Positions 7,878-16,853 are shown, counted from the stretch's first letter. The stretch: DNA of 64,000 nt from Streptomyces sp. CMB-StM0423 (GCF_002847285.1 NZ_CP025407.1:5521001-5585000), one strand, 5' to 3'. The notes: a model not told the origin generated them from the sequence alone. Translations and numbers: made by a program.

Positions 7878-8924
7878 TCAGTACGCGAGTCTCCGGCACA
7901 TCACCTGTGCCGCGCCCCCGCGCTGCTCCACGGGCGCCCGTCTGCCGCCCGACGGCGCCGGCGGGTCGCCCGGGGCCGGGTTCTCGTGGGTGGTGCGCGG
8001 GCTCGGGATGTGCGGCGCTTCCGGGGCCTCTCCCGGGGGGCCGCCGCCCCCGCCCGTGCGGACCTTCTCCGGCGCGCGGTCGTCCGCCGGTACGTCGCTG
8101 CCGTCCGGGTCGTCGGGCCGCGGGCCGCCCGCGGCGACCACGCTGCCGCCCGCGGGCGTGCCGCGGCCGCCGATGTGGGAGGCGAGCCGGTACACCCGGC
8201 GGCGGATGCCGTCCGCGATGCGCAGCGACGGGCGGAGCAGCAGCCAGCCGATGCCCATGACGGCGGCGCCCGCGACCGCGTCGAGGAAGTAGTGGTTGGC
8301 GGTGCCCATGACCACGATGGTGGTGACGAGCGGGTACGCGACGCCCAGCAGCCGGACCGGCGTGTGCGGGGCGTGCCGCCACAGCACCACCGCGCACCAC
8401 AGCGCCCAGCCCACGTGCAGGCTGGGCATCGCCGCGTACTGGTTGGTCAGCCCGCCGAGCCCGCGGGGCGCGCTCGCCTCACCGCCCCACCAGCCGTACG
8501 AGGAGTACTGCGCCATCGTGTCGACGAACCCGTACGCCGGGTCCAGCAGCCGGGGCGGGCAGGTCGGCATGAGGATGAAGCCGACGAGCGCGACGACGGT
8601 GGAGAGCAGCAGCCAGGTGCGGTAGCGCCGGTAGTGCACGCGGTGGCGGAGCCAGACCCACACCAGGACCACGGGCGTGACGACGTAGTGCAGGGACGCG
8701 TAGATGAAGTCGGCGGGGACGCCGAGCACCGCGTGCGCGGTGAACAGTCTGTTGAGCGGGTCCTCGAAGTTGACGTGCAGGGTCTTCTCGATGTCGAGCA
8801 GCGCGAGGCCGTTGTCGACCGCCATGGTCACGTCGCCGCGGGCGAACAGCCGGCCCGCCGAATACGCCATGTACACCACGACGACGAGCAACAGCTCCGT
8901 CCACCAACGCTGCCTCAGTCGCAT
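7878..8924 (-). CDS. PAP2-family membrane phosphatase / inositol-phosphotransferase-like protein
   Basis: 348 residues from ATG 8924 (GGAG about 10 bases upstream). About six transmembrane segments are visible, beginning with TELLLVVVVYMAYSAGRLF. The PAP2 signatures are AAMPSLHVGWA (catalytic His in PSLH) and GTANHYFLDAVAG (second His and Asp), the form found in the PAP2_3 subgroup that includes aureobasidin-resistance/inositol phosphorylceramide-type transferases. The C-terminal 100 residues are Pro/Gly-rich and probably a cytoplasmic tail. A likely role is lipid phosphate hydrolysis or transfer of a phosphoinositol group. Upstream lies a pair of 18-bp inverted-repeat elements (9023-9063). 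Confidence 0.8.
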   Translation of the reverse strand: MRLRQRWWTELLLVVVVYMAYSAGRLFARGDVTMAVDNGLALLDIEKTLHVNFEDPLNRLFTAHAVLGVPADFIYASLHYVVTPVVLVWVWLRHRVHYRRYRTWLLLSTVVALVGFILMPTCPPRLLDPAYGFVDTMAQYSSYGWWGGEASAPRGLGGLTNQYAAMPSLHVGWALWCAVVLWRHAPHTPVRLLGVAYPLVTTIVVMGTANHYFLDAVAGAAVMGIGWLLLRPSLRIADGIRRRVYRLASHIGGRGTPAGGSVVAAGGPRPDDPDGSDVPADDRAPEKVRTGGGGGPPGEAPEAPHIPSPRTTHENPAPGDPPAPSGGRRAPVEQRGGAAQVMCRRLAY

Positions 8925-9022
8925 GGTCCAGGCACTCCGTCTCCGCTTCCCCGCTACGGGCCGCCCCACGTGGCCCACGGACAACCGTACGGTGTACGTC
9001 AGCCCACCGCACGATGTATATC

Positions 9023-9063
9023 CCTCCACCGGTTGGTGGATGCAACCTCCACTGAACGGTGGA
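9023..9063. promoter_or_regulatory. Tandem 18-bp palindromic operator candidates
   Basis: Two copies of CCTCCAC-N5-GGTGGA, at 9023-9040 and 9046-9063, share 14 of 18 positions and their centres are 23 bp apart. Each is an inverted repeat: TCCACC/GGTGGA in the first, CCTCCAC/GTGGAGG in the second. They lie about 100 bp upstream of the PAP2 gene and just downstream of the XRE-TPR regulator gene, both leftward. A dimeric repressor or activator site is the simplest reading; a terminator is less likely because the stems are short. Confidence 0.5.
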
Positions 9064-9115
9064 GGGAGCCAGAAAGACGCGGAATGATCCGGAAAGGTTG
9101 CCCGGGGTTGCCGGA

Positions 9116-10435
9116 TCAGGCGGAAATCAGCCCCAGGTTCGCCAGGAACGCGTCCACCTCGGAGCTGCCTGACCAGCGCCGCAGCCGCTCCGCGGTGGCG
9201 TCGAGCATGGCGCGTACACGCGCGGAACGCACCTCCTCCAGGAGCGCGAGCGCGCTGCCGGCCGCGGCGGCGGCCTCGTCCGGCCGGCCCGCGGCGGCGA
9301 GGTCGGCGGCCAGCTCCGCGGTGAAGAGGGCGGTGTTGCGGGCGAAGTGCGGTTCCTGCAGCAGTACTGCGCGGCGGGCGCACTCGGCGGCGCGGGTGTG
9401 GTCGCCGAGCGCCGCCCAGCACTGGGCCTCCAGGCCGGCCAGTTCGGCTTCGCCGTAGAAGGACATCCACTCCGGGCACTCGTCCGCCGCGCCCCGCGCG
9501 AACAGGTCGCCTGCCGTGGTCAGCGCCTCGCGGGTGGCGGCGGGGTCGCCGAGGAGCGCCCAGCCGCCGGCCTCGCGGGCGGCGAGCAGCGAGCGCAGCC
9601 GGTCGCAGCCGGCCGCGGCGGCGGCGCGGCGGCCGGCCTGGGCTGCGCGTACGGCCTCGTGGGCACGGCCGGTGTCGCGGGCGAGGAACGCGGTGTTGGA
9701 GAAGGCGTGCGCCTCCAGCGCGGGGTCGTCGGCGAGCCGGGCGGTGGCGAGGGCCTCGGCGTAGTGCGAGCGGGCGTCGGCGTAGCGGCCGGAGTCGTGG
9801 GCCAGCCAGCCGACGGAGAGGGCCAGCTCACCGGCCGCGGCGTGCAGCCGCTCGGCGTCGGAGCCGGGGCGCGGGGCGGTCTCGGGGAGCAGGTCGCGGG
9901 CGGTGCGCAGGGTGCAGCAGGCGCGGGCGTAGAGGTCGTCGGCGCCGTGCCGGTCGTCGTGCAGCCGGATGCGGCGTACCGCCTCCGCCGCGGCGGCCAT
10001 GGGGAACTCGGGCGTACGGGTCCGGGCGGGCGGCAGCGCCGGGAAGGGCGGGAGCGGCTGCGGCGGGCCGGCCGCGGAGGCGGCGGGGGAGGGCTCCGCC
10101 GGCCTCTCCGGAGGCGTGGGGCGTACGGACGTGCACGGGGGCGCATCTTTGCTGCCGCGCGCCCTTCGGCCCCGTACCGCCGCCCGCGGCTCGAAGCCCA
10201 GATCGCCCAGCGAGCGGCCCGGGAACATGTGCAGGAACACCCGCTCGTACGCGTAGTTCGGGCACCGGATCTCGCCGGACTCGACGCGGCCCACGTAGCG
10301 CGCGTCACAGGAGACCTGCTCGCCGATCTCCCGCGCGGCCCGCCGCACCGAGGCGGCGAACTCGCCCGGTGACCGGCTGCCGCGCAGCGCGCGGAAGGCG
10401 GCGTTGGGACGCAATCGGTCGGGTGGGGCGGCCAC
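9116..10435 (-). CDS. XRE-type HTH regulator with TPR repeats
   Basis: 439 residues from GTG 10435, with GGGAGGA about 10 bases upstream. The N-terminal 90 residues form a Cro/XRE-like helix-turn-helix (EFAASVRRAAREIGEQVSCD; VGRVESGEIRCPNYAYE). A Pro-rich linker follows, then about 300 residues of tetratricopeptide-like helical repeats (YARACCTLRTARDLL; GRYADARSHYAEAL; AFSNTAFLARDTGRAHEAV). This is the architecture of a large Streptomyces regulator family whose TPR part senses a small molecule or partner protein. It is divergent from a small TTA-containing gene. No ligand can be predicted from sequence. Confidence 0.85.
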   Translation of the reverse strand: MAAPPDRLRPNAAFRALRGSRSPGEFAASVRRAAREIGEQVSCDARYVGRVESGEIRCPNYAYERVFLHMFPGRSLGDLGFEPRAAVRGRRARGSKDAPPCTSVRPTPPERPAEPSPAASAAGPPQPLPPFPALPPARTRTPEFPMAAAAEAVRRIRLHDDRHGADDLYARACCTLRTARDLLPETAPRPGSDAERLHAAAGELALSVGWLAHDSGRYADARSHYAEALATARLADDPALEAHAFSNTAFLARDTGRAHEAVRAAQAGRRAAAAAGCDRLRSLLAAREAGGWALLGDPAATREALTTAGDLFARGAADECPEWMSFYGEAELAGLEAQCWAALGDHTRAAECARRAVLLQEPHFARNTALFTAELAADLAAAGRPDEAAAAAGSALALLEEVRSARVRAMLDATAERLRRWSGSSEVDAFLANLGLISA

Positions 10436-10716
10436 GTCCGCTGTTCCTCCCTGGTGCTGCTCGACAACTACTGTGCCGCGACCGCCGATCGGCAACTGAT
10501 GGGCTCCACGGCCGGCGCCGCACGGCGGCCCGCTCGCACCCGCGGTGCGCGCGCCGCCACGCAGAGTCTGCCGACCCGCGGGACCCTTCGCCGCCGATCC
10601 GCTATAAAACGCCATCCTTTGCGGCGACTTCATGCCGTGCCGTTGACGCGGTCCTGGCGTTGGATGTGCAGAAGACCGGGGGAACCACGACGGGGACTGG
10701 ATGAGGAGGGGTTCCT

Positions 10717-11091
10717 GTGCCGGACACCGGCGGGGAGACCACTGTCGGTACGAGAGCCGCCGCGGACCCGTGTGACCTGGTCACCGTCCCGGCACGACAC
10801 GGCCTCGAAGCGGTCGACATCCTCCGCCTGCGCACGGCCGTCGGGCCCGTGCTGCACGACGGCGGCGTCGACACCCTCGGCTTCCTGGTGCCGTCGGGCA
10901 CGGCGGCGCGCTGGGACCTGCCCGGCAGCGCGTGCACCCCGGCGTTACGCCGCCCGTTCTCGGCGCCGCCGGTGGCGGGGACGTACTGGCTGGTGCCGCC
11001 GGAGGAGGCGGCGCCGGCGACGGACCCGGTGCTGCTGGCGGCGGCGCTGTGCGAGGCGGCCCGCACGATCGAGGCCGCCGACCGCTTCTGA
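10717..11091 (+). CDS. Small TTA-containing protein divergent from XRE-TPR regulator
   Basis: 124 residues from GTG 10717 with a good GGAGGGG site 5 bases upstream. Core sequences are DLVTVPARHGLEAVDILRLR, GVDTLGFLVPSGTAARWDLP and LLAAALCEAARTIEAAD. It is soluble, with mixed alpha/beta prediction and no DNA-binding motif. A TTA leucine codon is present at 10945-10947 (codon 77), so translation should depend on the bldA tRNA. Its position opposite an XRE-TPR regulator suggests a partner or target of that regulator. I do not recognise a characterised homologue. Confidence 0.75.
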   Translation: MPDTGGETTVGTRAAADPCDLVTVPARHGLEAVDILRLRTAVGPVLHDGGVDTLGFLVPSGTAARWDLPGSACTPALRRPFSAPPVAGTYWLVPPEEAAPATDPVLLAAALCEAARTIEAADRF

Positions 11092-11158
11092 GCCGCGGGC
11101 CGCCCGCTCGGCACCCCCGCGGAGCGCGCCCAGGACCCGCGCGGGGGATACTGGGCGC

Positions 11159-12016
11159 GTGGCCAGGCAGAGGTCGCGCGGCGGGCGCAGCCCCGTCGTG
11201 GTGGACGTGGACGGTGGCACCGCCGAACTGCGTCCCGACCCCGACCGCCCGCGCGCCTGGATGCTGCTCCTCGACGGCGCCCCGCAGTCGCACGTCGACC
11301 TCGACGACCCCGCGCACCTGGCGTTCGAGTACCAGCGCCGCCTCGGCCACGCCGCCGACCTCGTCGCCCCCGCCGGCCGCCCCGTGCAGGTCCTGCACCT
11401 CGGCGGCGGCGCGCTGACCCTCCCGCGCTACGTCGCCGCCACCCGCCCCCGCTCCGTCCAGCAGGCCGTCGAGATCGACGGCAGGCTCACCGCGCTGATA
11501 CGCGCCGAACTGCCGCTGCCCGAGCGGGCGCGGATCCGGGTGCGGCACGGGGACGCCCGCGCGGTGCTCGCCAGGGTGCCGGACGACTGGGCGGACCTGA
11601 TCATCGGCGACGTCTTCCACGTCGCGCGCACGCCCGCGCACCTGACCACCACGGAGTTCCTGGGCGACGTACGCCGCGTGCTGCGCCCCGGCGGCGTCTA
11701 CGCCGCCAATCTCGCCGACGGGCCGCCGCTCGCGTATCTGCGGGCGCAGACCGCCACCGCCGCCGCGGTCTTCCCCGAACTGTGCGTCGTCGCCGCCCCC
11801 GCCGTCTGGCGCGGCCGGCGCTTCGGCAACGCCGTGCTCCTCGCCTCCGCCGTCCCGCTGCCGGTCGGCGAGCTGACCCGCAGGGCGGCCACCGACCCGC
11901 AGCCCGGCCGCGTCGAACACGGCCGCGCGCTCCGGGACTTCGCCGCCGGCGCCCGGCCGGTGACCGACGCCACGGCGACCGAGTCGCCGGCGCCGCCGCC
12001 CGGGGTGTTCACGTAG
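11159..12016 (+). CDS. Spermidine synthase-like SAM-dependent methyltransferase fold protein
   Basis: 285 residues from GTG 11159, 67 bp after the preceding gene. It has the spermidine/spermine synthase layout: a short N-terminal beta region (MLLLDGAPQSHVDL), motif I VQVLHLGGGALTLPRY, the acidic loop QAVEIDG, then RIRVRHGDARAVL and DLIIGDVF with the second acidic motif. The aminopropyl-donor Asp of true spermidine synthases lies in GDVF. Many Streptomyces members are annotated fused MFS/spermidine synthase but, as here, lack the membrane part. Whether it makes a polyamine or methylates something else cannot be decided. Confidence 0.8.
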   Translation: MARQRSRGGRSPVVVDVDGGTAELRPDPDRPRAWMLLLDGAPQSHVDLDDPAHLAFEYQRRLGHAADLVAPAGRPVQVLHLGGGALTLPRYVAATRPRSVQQAVEIDGRLTALIRAELPLPERARIRVRHGDARAVLARVPDDWADLIIGDVFHVARTPAHLTTTEFLGDVRRVLRPGGVYAANLADGPPLAYLRAQTATAAAVFPELCVVAAPAVWRGRRFGNAVLLASAVPLPVGELTRRAATDPQPGRVEHGRALRDFAAGARPVTDATATESPAPPPGVFT

Positions 12017-12037
12017 CAGAGGACGGGGCCGGACCCG

Positions 12038-12637
12038 TCAGGTCGCGTACTCGTTCGTCTCCACCCGCGGCGGGCCGTCGTGCCACGTGCAGATCACCGA
12101 CGTCCGCCGGCCGTCCGCGACGAAGTCGACGCGGATCCACGTCGTCTGCTCCCACGTCTGCATCTGCCACCCGGCGTCCGGCGTCGCCGACACCAACTCC
12201 GCCGCGTCCGCGGCCATCTCGAACGTCACCCGCCCGCCGGCCACCGGATACGTCTGCACGTCCCCCGTCGCGCTCGCCGCCGGCAGGTCCTGCTGCCCCG
12301 CGTCCCCCGCGCCGTCCCCCGGGCTTTCCCCCTGGCCCTCTTCCGCCCCGACCGTGCCCTCGGAGCTCTCCGTACGCTTCTCGCGCCCCGGCGGATCCTG
12401 GGAACTCTCCGGCGCCGACGGGGTTTCCGGCTCCGGCGTCGGCGAGGGCGGTGCGGGCCGCTCCGTCGCCGTGCCGACCAAAGGAGGCGGCGACGACGGC
12501 GCCCGGCCCGACAGCGGCACCGTGTGCGGCCGGTCGGACGTGCTGTCCAGCACCAGCCTGACCCCGAACCACGACACGGTCACGGCCGCCAGTGTCGCCA
12601 GGGTCCACGCGAGCGCGTGCACAAGCCTTCGACGCAT
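12038..12637 (-). CDS. Membrane-anchored extracytoplasmic protein with Pro/Ser/Glu-rich linker
   Basis: 199 residues from ATG 12637 (AGGAT 9 bases upstream). After MRRRL there is one hydrophobic segment (VHALAWTLATLAAVTVSWFG) without a lipobox or clear cleavage site, so it is probably a type II anchor. Residues about 40-115 are Pro/Ser/Glu-rich and disordered, and the C-terminal 80 residues form a small beta domain (TYPVAGGRVTFEMAADAAEL; TTWIRVDFVADGRRTSVICT). No family recognised. It is divergent from the two-component genes across 126 bp, so it may be a target or accessory of that system. Confidence 0.75.
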   Translation of the reverse strand: MRRRLVHALAWTLATLAAVTVSWFGVRLVLDSTSDRPHTVPLSGRAPSSPPPLVGTATERPAPPSPTPEPETPSAPESSQDPPGREKRTESSEGTVGAEEGQGESPGDGAGDAGQQDLPAASATGDVQTYPVAGGRVTFEMAADAAELVSATPDAGWQMQTWEQTTWIRVDFVADGRRTSVICTWHDGPPRVETNEYAT

Positions 12638-12763
12638 CAGCCATATCCTGCCGCACCCGCCCCCGCGGTGCCGCACCCCGGCCGGAACCGCTTCCCGCCG
12701 GTTATCCACAGGCGGGCGGAGGCGGGGCGGCGCGAACCGCGCTTTTGGCGTACGTTGCCGGAC

Positions 12764-13468
12764 ATGGCAAGTGTGCTGCTGGTGGAGGACGACCAGTTCG
12801 TGCGCTCCGCGCTGATCAGGCATCTCACGGACGCCGCCCACACCGTGCGCAGCGTGGGCACGGCGCTGGAGGCGCTCCGCGAGGTCGCGCACCACGGGTT
12901 CGACGTCGTGATCCTCGACCTCGGGCTGCCCGACCTCGACGGCGCCGAGGCGCTGAAGATGCTCCGCGGCCTCACCGACGTGCCGGTCATCGTCGCCACC
13001 GCGCGGGACGACGAGTCCGAGATCGTCCGCATCCTCAACGACGGCGCCGACGACTATCTCGTCAAGCCCTTCTCCGTCGAGCATCTGCAGGCCCGCCTCG
13101 GCGCCGTGCTGCGCCGTGCCGGGGGCCGCACCGCCGCCGCCCCGCCGCCGCGGCAACTGCGCGTCGGGGGCCTCGCCATCGACCTGCGGCGGCGCAGCGC
13201 GGAGCTGGACGGCCGCGAGCTGGACCTGACCCGGCGCGAGTTCGACATGCTGGCGTTCCTCGCCGAGCGGCCCGGCGTCGTCGTACCGCGGCGGGAGCTG
13301 CTGTCCGAGGTGTGGCGGCAGTCGTACGGCGACGACCAGACCATCGACGTCCACCTGTCCTGGCTGCGCCGCAAGCTCGGCGAGACCGCCGCGCGGCCCC
13401 GCTATCTGCACACCCTGCGCGGCGTCGGCGTGAAGCTCGACCCGCCGGCCGGGATCCCGCCCGCATGA
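12764..13468 (+). CDS. OmpR/PhoB-family response regulator
   Basis: 234 residues from ATG 12764. The receiver domain (1-115) has VEDD near the start, the phosphoacceptor in VILDLGLPD (D52) and the conserved YLVKPF lysine (K101). The C-terminal winged helix-turn-helix (about 130-230) carries LTRREFDMLAFLAERPGVVV and QTIDVHLSWLRRKLGE. Its stop overlaps the kinase start as ATGA, so the two genes are translationally coupled. The regulated genes are unknown; the divergent membrane protein gene is the nearest candidate. Confidence 0.93.
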   Translation: MASVLLVEDDQFVRSALIRHLTDAAHTVRSVGTALEALREVAHHGFDVVILDLGLPDLDGAEALKMLRGLTDVPVIVATARDDESEIVRILNDGADDYLVKPFSVEHLQARLGAVLRRAGGRTAAAPPPRQLRVGGLAIDLRRRSAELDGRELDLTRREFDMLAFLAERPGVVVPRRELLSEVWRQSYGDDQTIDVHLSWLRRKLGETAARPRYLHTLRGVGVKLDPPAGIPPA

Positions 13469-15096
13469 GGTGGGCGCTGGTCAAGGTGTGCCTGGCGGTC
13501 ACGGTGATGGTGGTGGTCGCCTTCGCCGTGCCGCTCGGGCTGGTCGTCAAGGAGATGGCCCGCGACCGGGCGCTGACCAACGCCGAACGGATCGCCGCCG
13601 GCATCGGCCCGGCGCTGGCGATCACCACCGACGCCGAGCAGTTGGAGCGCGCGGTCGGCAGCACCGAGGCCGGCGCGGGCGGGCGGATCGCGGTGCACGT
13701 GCCGCGCGGCAGCGCGGAGGGTATGTCGGCGGTACGGATCGGGGAGCCGCGCGCCGGCGCGGCCGACGTGGAGCGCGCCTCCGGCGCGGGCACGTCGCTG
13801 CTGGTATCCGTCCCCGGCGGGCACGCGCTGCTGCAGCCCATCGCCGTCGAGGGCGACCGGGTCGCCGTCGTCGAGGTGTTCGTGCCGGCGGCGGAGCTGA
13901 CCGAGGGCGTGGCGCTGGCGTGGCTGGTGCTGGCGGGCGTCGGCCTGGCGCTGATCGCGGGCTCGGTCGCCGTCGCGGACCGGCTCGGCACCCGGATGGT
14001 GCGGCCCGCGCGCCGACTCGCGGGCGCGGCGCACGACCTGGGGGAGGGCAAGCTCGGCGTCCGGGTCGAGGAGTCGGGGCCCTCCGAACTGCGGTCGGCG
14101 GCCGTGGCGTTCAACTCGATGGCCGACCAGGTCGCGCTACTGCTGGCCAACGAGCGCGAGCTGGCCGCCGACCTCTCCCACCGGCTGCGCACCCCGCTGA
14201 CCGTGCTGCGGCTCAATGCCGCCTCCCTGGGCGAGAGCGGCGCCGCCGAGCAGACCCGGCAGGCGGTGGCCCAACTGGAGCGCGAGATCGACCAGATCAT
14301 CGCCACCGTGCGCGAGCAGCGCGGCCGGCCCGCGGGGCAGCAGGCGGCGGCGGTGGCCGGCTGCGACGTCTCGGCGGTGATCAGGGAGCGGATGGAGTTC
14401 TGGTCGGCGCTGGCGGAGGACGAGCGCAGGTCCGCGCGGCTGGCGGGGGTCGACAGACCGGCGCAGGTGCCGGTGGCGCGCGCCGAGTTGGCCGCGGCGA
14501 TCGACGCGCTCATAGGCAACGTCTTCCGGCACACCCCGGAGGGCACGGGCTTCTCCGTCGACGTGCACCACGCGGGCGACGCCGTGATCGTGCTGGCCTC
14601 GGACGCGGGGCCCGGCATCCGCGACCCGGAGGCGGCGCTCGCCCGCGGCCAGGGGCAGGGCGGTCCGGGGTCGACGGGCCTGGGTCTGGACATCGTGCGG
14701 CGGGTCGCGGAGTCGACGGGCGGGGACGTGCGGATCGGACGGTCGGTGCTGGGCGGCGCGGAGATACGGCTCTGGCTGGCGCTGCGCACCGGTCCCGCCG
14801 CGGCGGACGGCGAGCGGCGCCGGCAGCGCCACCGGGTGGTACGGCGGCGGCGCGGCCGGGCGGCGGAGGGCCCGGCGGGCGGCGGCGCGGGGGACGGGGA
14901 CGGGACTGCGGCCCCGGGCGCCGGCAGGGGGACGGGCAAGGGCGGCGGGACCCGTACGGGCAAAGGGGGCGGTGCGGGCAAGGGAGGCGGTGCGGGCAGG
15001 GGTGCCGGTACCGGCAAGGGCGGTGCGGGCGGCGGGGCCGCGGGGGCGGGGCCGGGGGCCGCCGCGGGCGCGGGCGCGGGTGCGCGGCGCGCGTAG
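13465..15096 (+). CDS. HAMP sensor histidine kinase with Gly/Lys-rich C-terminal tail
   Basis: 543 residues from ATG 13465, overlapping the regulator stop. TM1 is at about 5-28 and TM2 at about 148-171, enclosing an extracytoplasmic sensor of about 120 residues; a HAMP region follows. The H box is DLSHRLRTPLTVLRL with the phospho-acceptor H239. The ATPase domain shows NVFRHTPEGT (N box), DAGPGI (G1) and GSTGLGLDIV (G2). The last 102 residues (442-543) are unlike the family: an Arg-rich stretch followed by Gly-rich repeats containing TGKGGG, encoded by degenerate DNA repeats. The tail should be disordered and basic. Stimulus unknown. Confidence 0.9.
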   Translation: MRWALVKVCLAVTVMVVVAFAVPLGLVVKEMARDRALTNAERIAAGIGPALAITTDAEQLERAVGSTEAGAGGRIAVHVPRGSAEGMSAVRIGEPRAGAADVERASGAGTSLLVSVPGGHALLQPIAVEGDRVAVVEVFVPAAELTEGVALAWLVLAGVGLALIAGSVAVADRLGTRMVRPARRLAGAAHDLGEGKLGVRVEESGPSELRSAAVAFNSMADQVALLLANERELAADLSHRLRTPLTVLRLNAASLGESGAAEQTRQAVAQLEREIDQIIATVREQRGRPAGQQAAAVAGCDVSAVIRERMEFWSALAEDERRSARLAGVDRPAQVPVARAELAAAIDALIGNVFRHTPEGTGFSVDVHHAGDAVIVLASDAGPGIRDPEAALARGQGQGGPGSTGLGLDIVRRVAESTGGDVRIGRSVLGGAEIRLWLALRTGPAAADGERRRQRHRVVRRRRGRAAEGPAGGGAGDGDGTAAPGAGRGTGKGGGTRTGKGGGAGKGGGAGRGAGTGKGGAGGGAAGAGPGAAAGAGAGARRA

Positions 15097-15210
15097 CGCG
15101 GGCGGCGGCCCCCGCCCCTGAAAGGCGCCGGCCCGCCGCGCCGGCCGCGGGCCCCCGCCCGTCACGCGGCGGCCTGCGTACGGGCCGCGACGGCCCTCGC
15201 CTCCCCTTGC

Positions 15211-15240
15211 GGCGCCCGCCGGTTGCCGGTCCGGCGGGCG
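15211..15240. terminator. Hairpin terminator between kinase and bglC genes
   Basis: GCGCCCGCCGG pairs perfectly with CCGGCGGGCGC around an 8-base loop. It sits in the 218-bp gap where the rightward kinase gene and the leftward bglC gene converge and can serve both. A CTGCTCTG-type short repeat lies beside it (about 15271-15297). Confidence 0.65.
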
Positions 15241-15314
15241 CCCGTCTCTCCGCCCGGCCTCCGGGCGCAGCTCTGCTCTGCGCTGCTCTGCTCTGCCCCG
15301 GCCGGCCGGGGCCG

Positions 15315-16733
15315 TCAGACGCCGGGCGCCGGCAGCGCCCCCGCGCGGATCACGTCCGCGTACCAGTGGGCGCTGGACTTCGGCGTGCGCTGCTGCGTCG
15401 TGTAGTCCACGTGCACCGCGCCGAACCGCTTGCCGTAGCCGTACGCCCACTCGAAGTTGTCCAGCAGCGACCACAGGAAGTAGCCCCGCACGTCCGCGCC
15501 CTCGGCCATCGCGCGGTGCACGGCGCCGAGGTGCCCGTGCAGGTAAGCGATGCGGTCCGGGTCGTGGACCGAGCCGTCCGGCTCCGGCTTGTCGTCGTAC
15601 GCCGCGCCGTTCTCGGTGATGTACAGCGGGAGGTCCGGCGCGTCGGCGGTGAACCGCAGCAGCAGCTCCGTCAGCCCCGTCGGGTCGACGGTCCAGCCCA
15701 TCGCGGTGCGCTCGCCCGGCGGCTGGTGGAAGGCGATGCGGTCCGCGGCCGGCCAGGGGGACTGCGCGCCGCCGCCGTGGCCGTCGGCGCGCTCGGGCCT
15801 GGCGTCGCCGGAGACGGCGGAGACCACGGTGGGCGTGTAGTAGTTGAGGCCGATCGAGTCCAGCGGCCGGCTGATGAGCGGCAGGTCACCGTCCCGTACG
15901 AAGGACCAGTCCGTCAGCCGCGCGGTGTCGTCCAGCAGATCGGGCGGGTACGCGCCGTCGAGCATCGGACCGGTGAAGACGCGGGTGGCCAGCGCGTCGA
16001 CCTGGCGGGCGGCGTCGCGGTCCGCCTCGGAGTCCGTACGCGGCCGGACGACCGCGGGGTTGAGGCTGACGGAGATCTGGGCGCGGGCCGGCAGCGCGGT
16101 GCGCAGCGCGTCGGTGGCGAGCCCGTGCGCGAGGTTGAGGTGGTGCGCGGCGCGCAGGGCGGCGACCGGGTCGGTGCGGCCGGGGGCGTGCACCCCGGCG
16201 GCGTAGCCGAGGAACGCGCTGCACCAGGGCTCGTTGAGCGTGGTCCACAGCTCCACGCGGTCGCCGAGGGCGTCGCCGACGAGGCGGGCGTAGTCGGCGA
16301 ACCGGTGCGCCGTGTCGCGCTCCGGCCAGCCGCCCGCGGTCTCCAGCTCCTGCGGCAGGTCCCAGTGGTAGAGCGTGAGCACCGGCTTGATGCCGGCCGC
16401 CAGCAGCTCGTCGGCGAGCTGCCGGTAGAAGTCGAGCCCGCGCTGCACGGCGGGCCCGCGCCCGGTGGGCTGGACGCGCGGCCAGGAGACGGAGAAGCGG
16501 TACGCCCCGATGCCGAGCCCGGCCATCAGCTCGACGTCCTCGGTGCGCCGGTGGTAGTGGTCGACGGCGACGTCCCCGGTGTCGCCGCCCGCGGTCTTCC
16601 CCGGGGTGTGCGAGAAGGTGTCCCAGATGGAGGGGGTGCGGCCGTGCTCCCGCGCGGCGCCTTCGATCTGGTACGCGGCCGTGGCCGTGCCCCACAGGAA
16701 GTCCTCGGGGAAGGTGGCGGTGGTGTCGGACAT
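15315..16733 (-). CDS. bglC: GH1 beta-glucosidase (BglC-type)
   Basis: 472 residues from ATG 16733, full length for family GH1. The N-terminal GH1 signature is [14 protein letters not shown]; the acid/base Glu is in TLNEPW (E168) and the nucleophile in YITENGA (E374). [12 protein letters not shown] near the C-terminus forms the sugar-binding Trp/Glu site. There is no signal peptide, so it works in the cytoplasm and splits imported cellobiose to glucose. It follows cebEFG on the same strand but has its own CebR box (16735-16748) one base upstream of the start codon. In characterised streptomycetes the gene in this position is bglC, which also produces the sugar signal that controls CebR. Confidence 0.93.
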   Translation of the reverse strand: MSDTTATFPEDFLWGTATAAYQIEGAAREHGRTPSIWDTFSHTPGKTAGGDTGDVAVDHYHRRTEDVELMAGLGIGAYRFSVSWPRVQPTGRGPAVQRGLDFYRQLADELLAAGIKPVLTLYHWDLPQELETAGGWPERDTAHRFADYARLVGDALGDRVELWTTLNEPWCSAFLGYAAGVHAPGRTDPVAALRAAHHLNLAHGLATDALRTALPARAQISVSLNPAVVRPRTDSEADRDAARQVDALATRVFTGPMLDGAYPPDLLDDTARLTDWSFVRDGDLPLISRPLDSIGLNYYTPTVVSAVSGDARPERADGHGGGAQSPWPAADRIAFHQPPGERTAMGWTVDPTGLTELLLRFTADAPDLPLYITENGAAYDDKPEPDGSVHDPDRIAYLHGHLGAVHRAMAEGADVRGYFLWSLLDNFEWAYGYGKRFGAVHVDYTTQQRTPKSSAHWYADVIRAGALPAPGV

Positions 16734-16734
16734 C

Positions 16735-16748
16735 TGGGAGCGCTCCCA
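16735..16748. promoter_or_regulatory. CebR operator, overlaps bglC ribosome binding site
   Basis: TGGGAGCGCTCCCA, the exact palindromic CebR box described in Streptomyces, ends one base before the bglC ATG. The GGGAG within it is the only purine-rich ribosome binding candidate, so repressor occupancy and translation initiation share the same bases. Confidence 0.92.
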
Positions 16749-16853
16749 ATCTCGGCGGTGACGAACGTCGTGGACAACGGGGCCGGTCGTAGCTCAACGG
16801 CTCCCGGGCGGCGCGCGGGTCGTACCGCCGCGGGGCGAACGGGCCACGGCCGG

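Noticed and set aside
15271-15297. CTGCTCTG short repeats near the kinase terminator, considered as a CRISPR or VNTR
   Set aside because: Only a few imperfect 5-10-bp units without spacers; simple sequence in a convergent gap.
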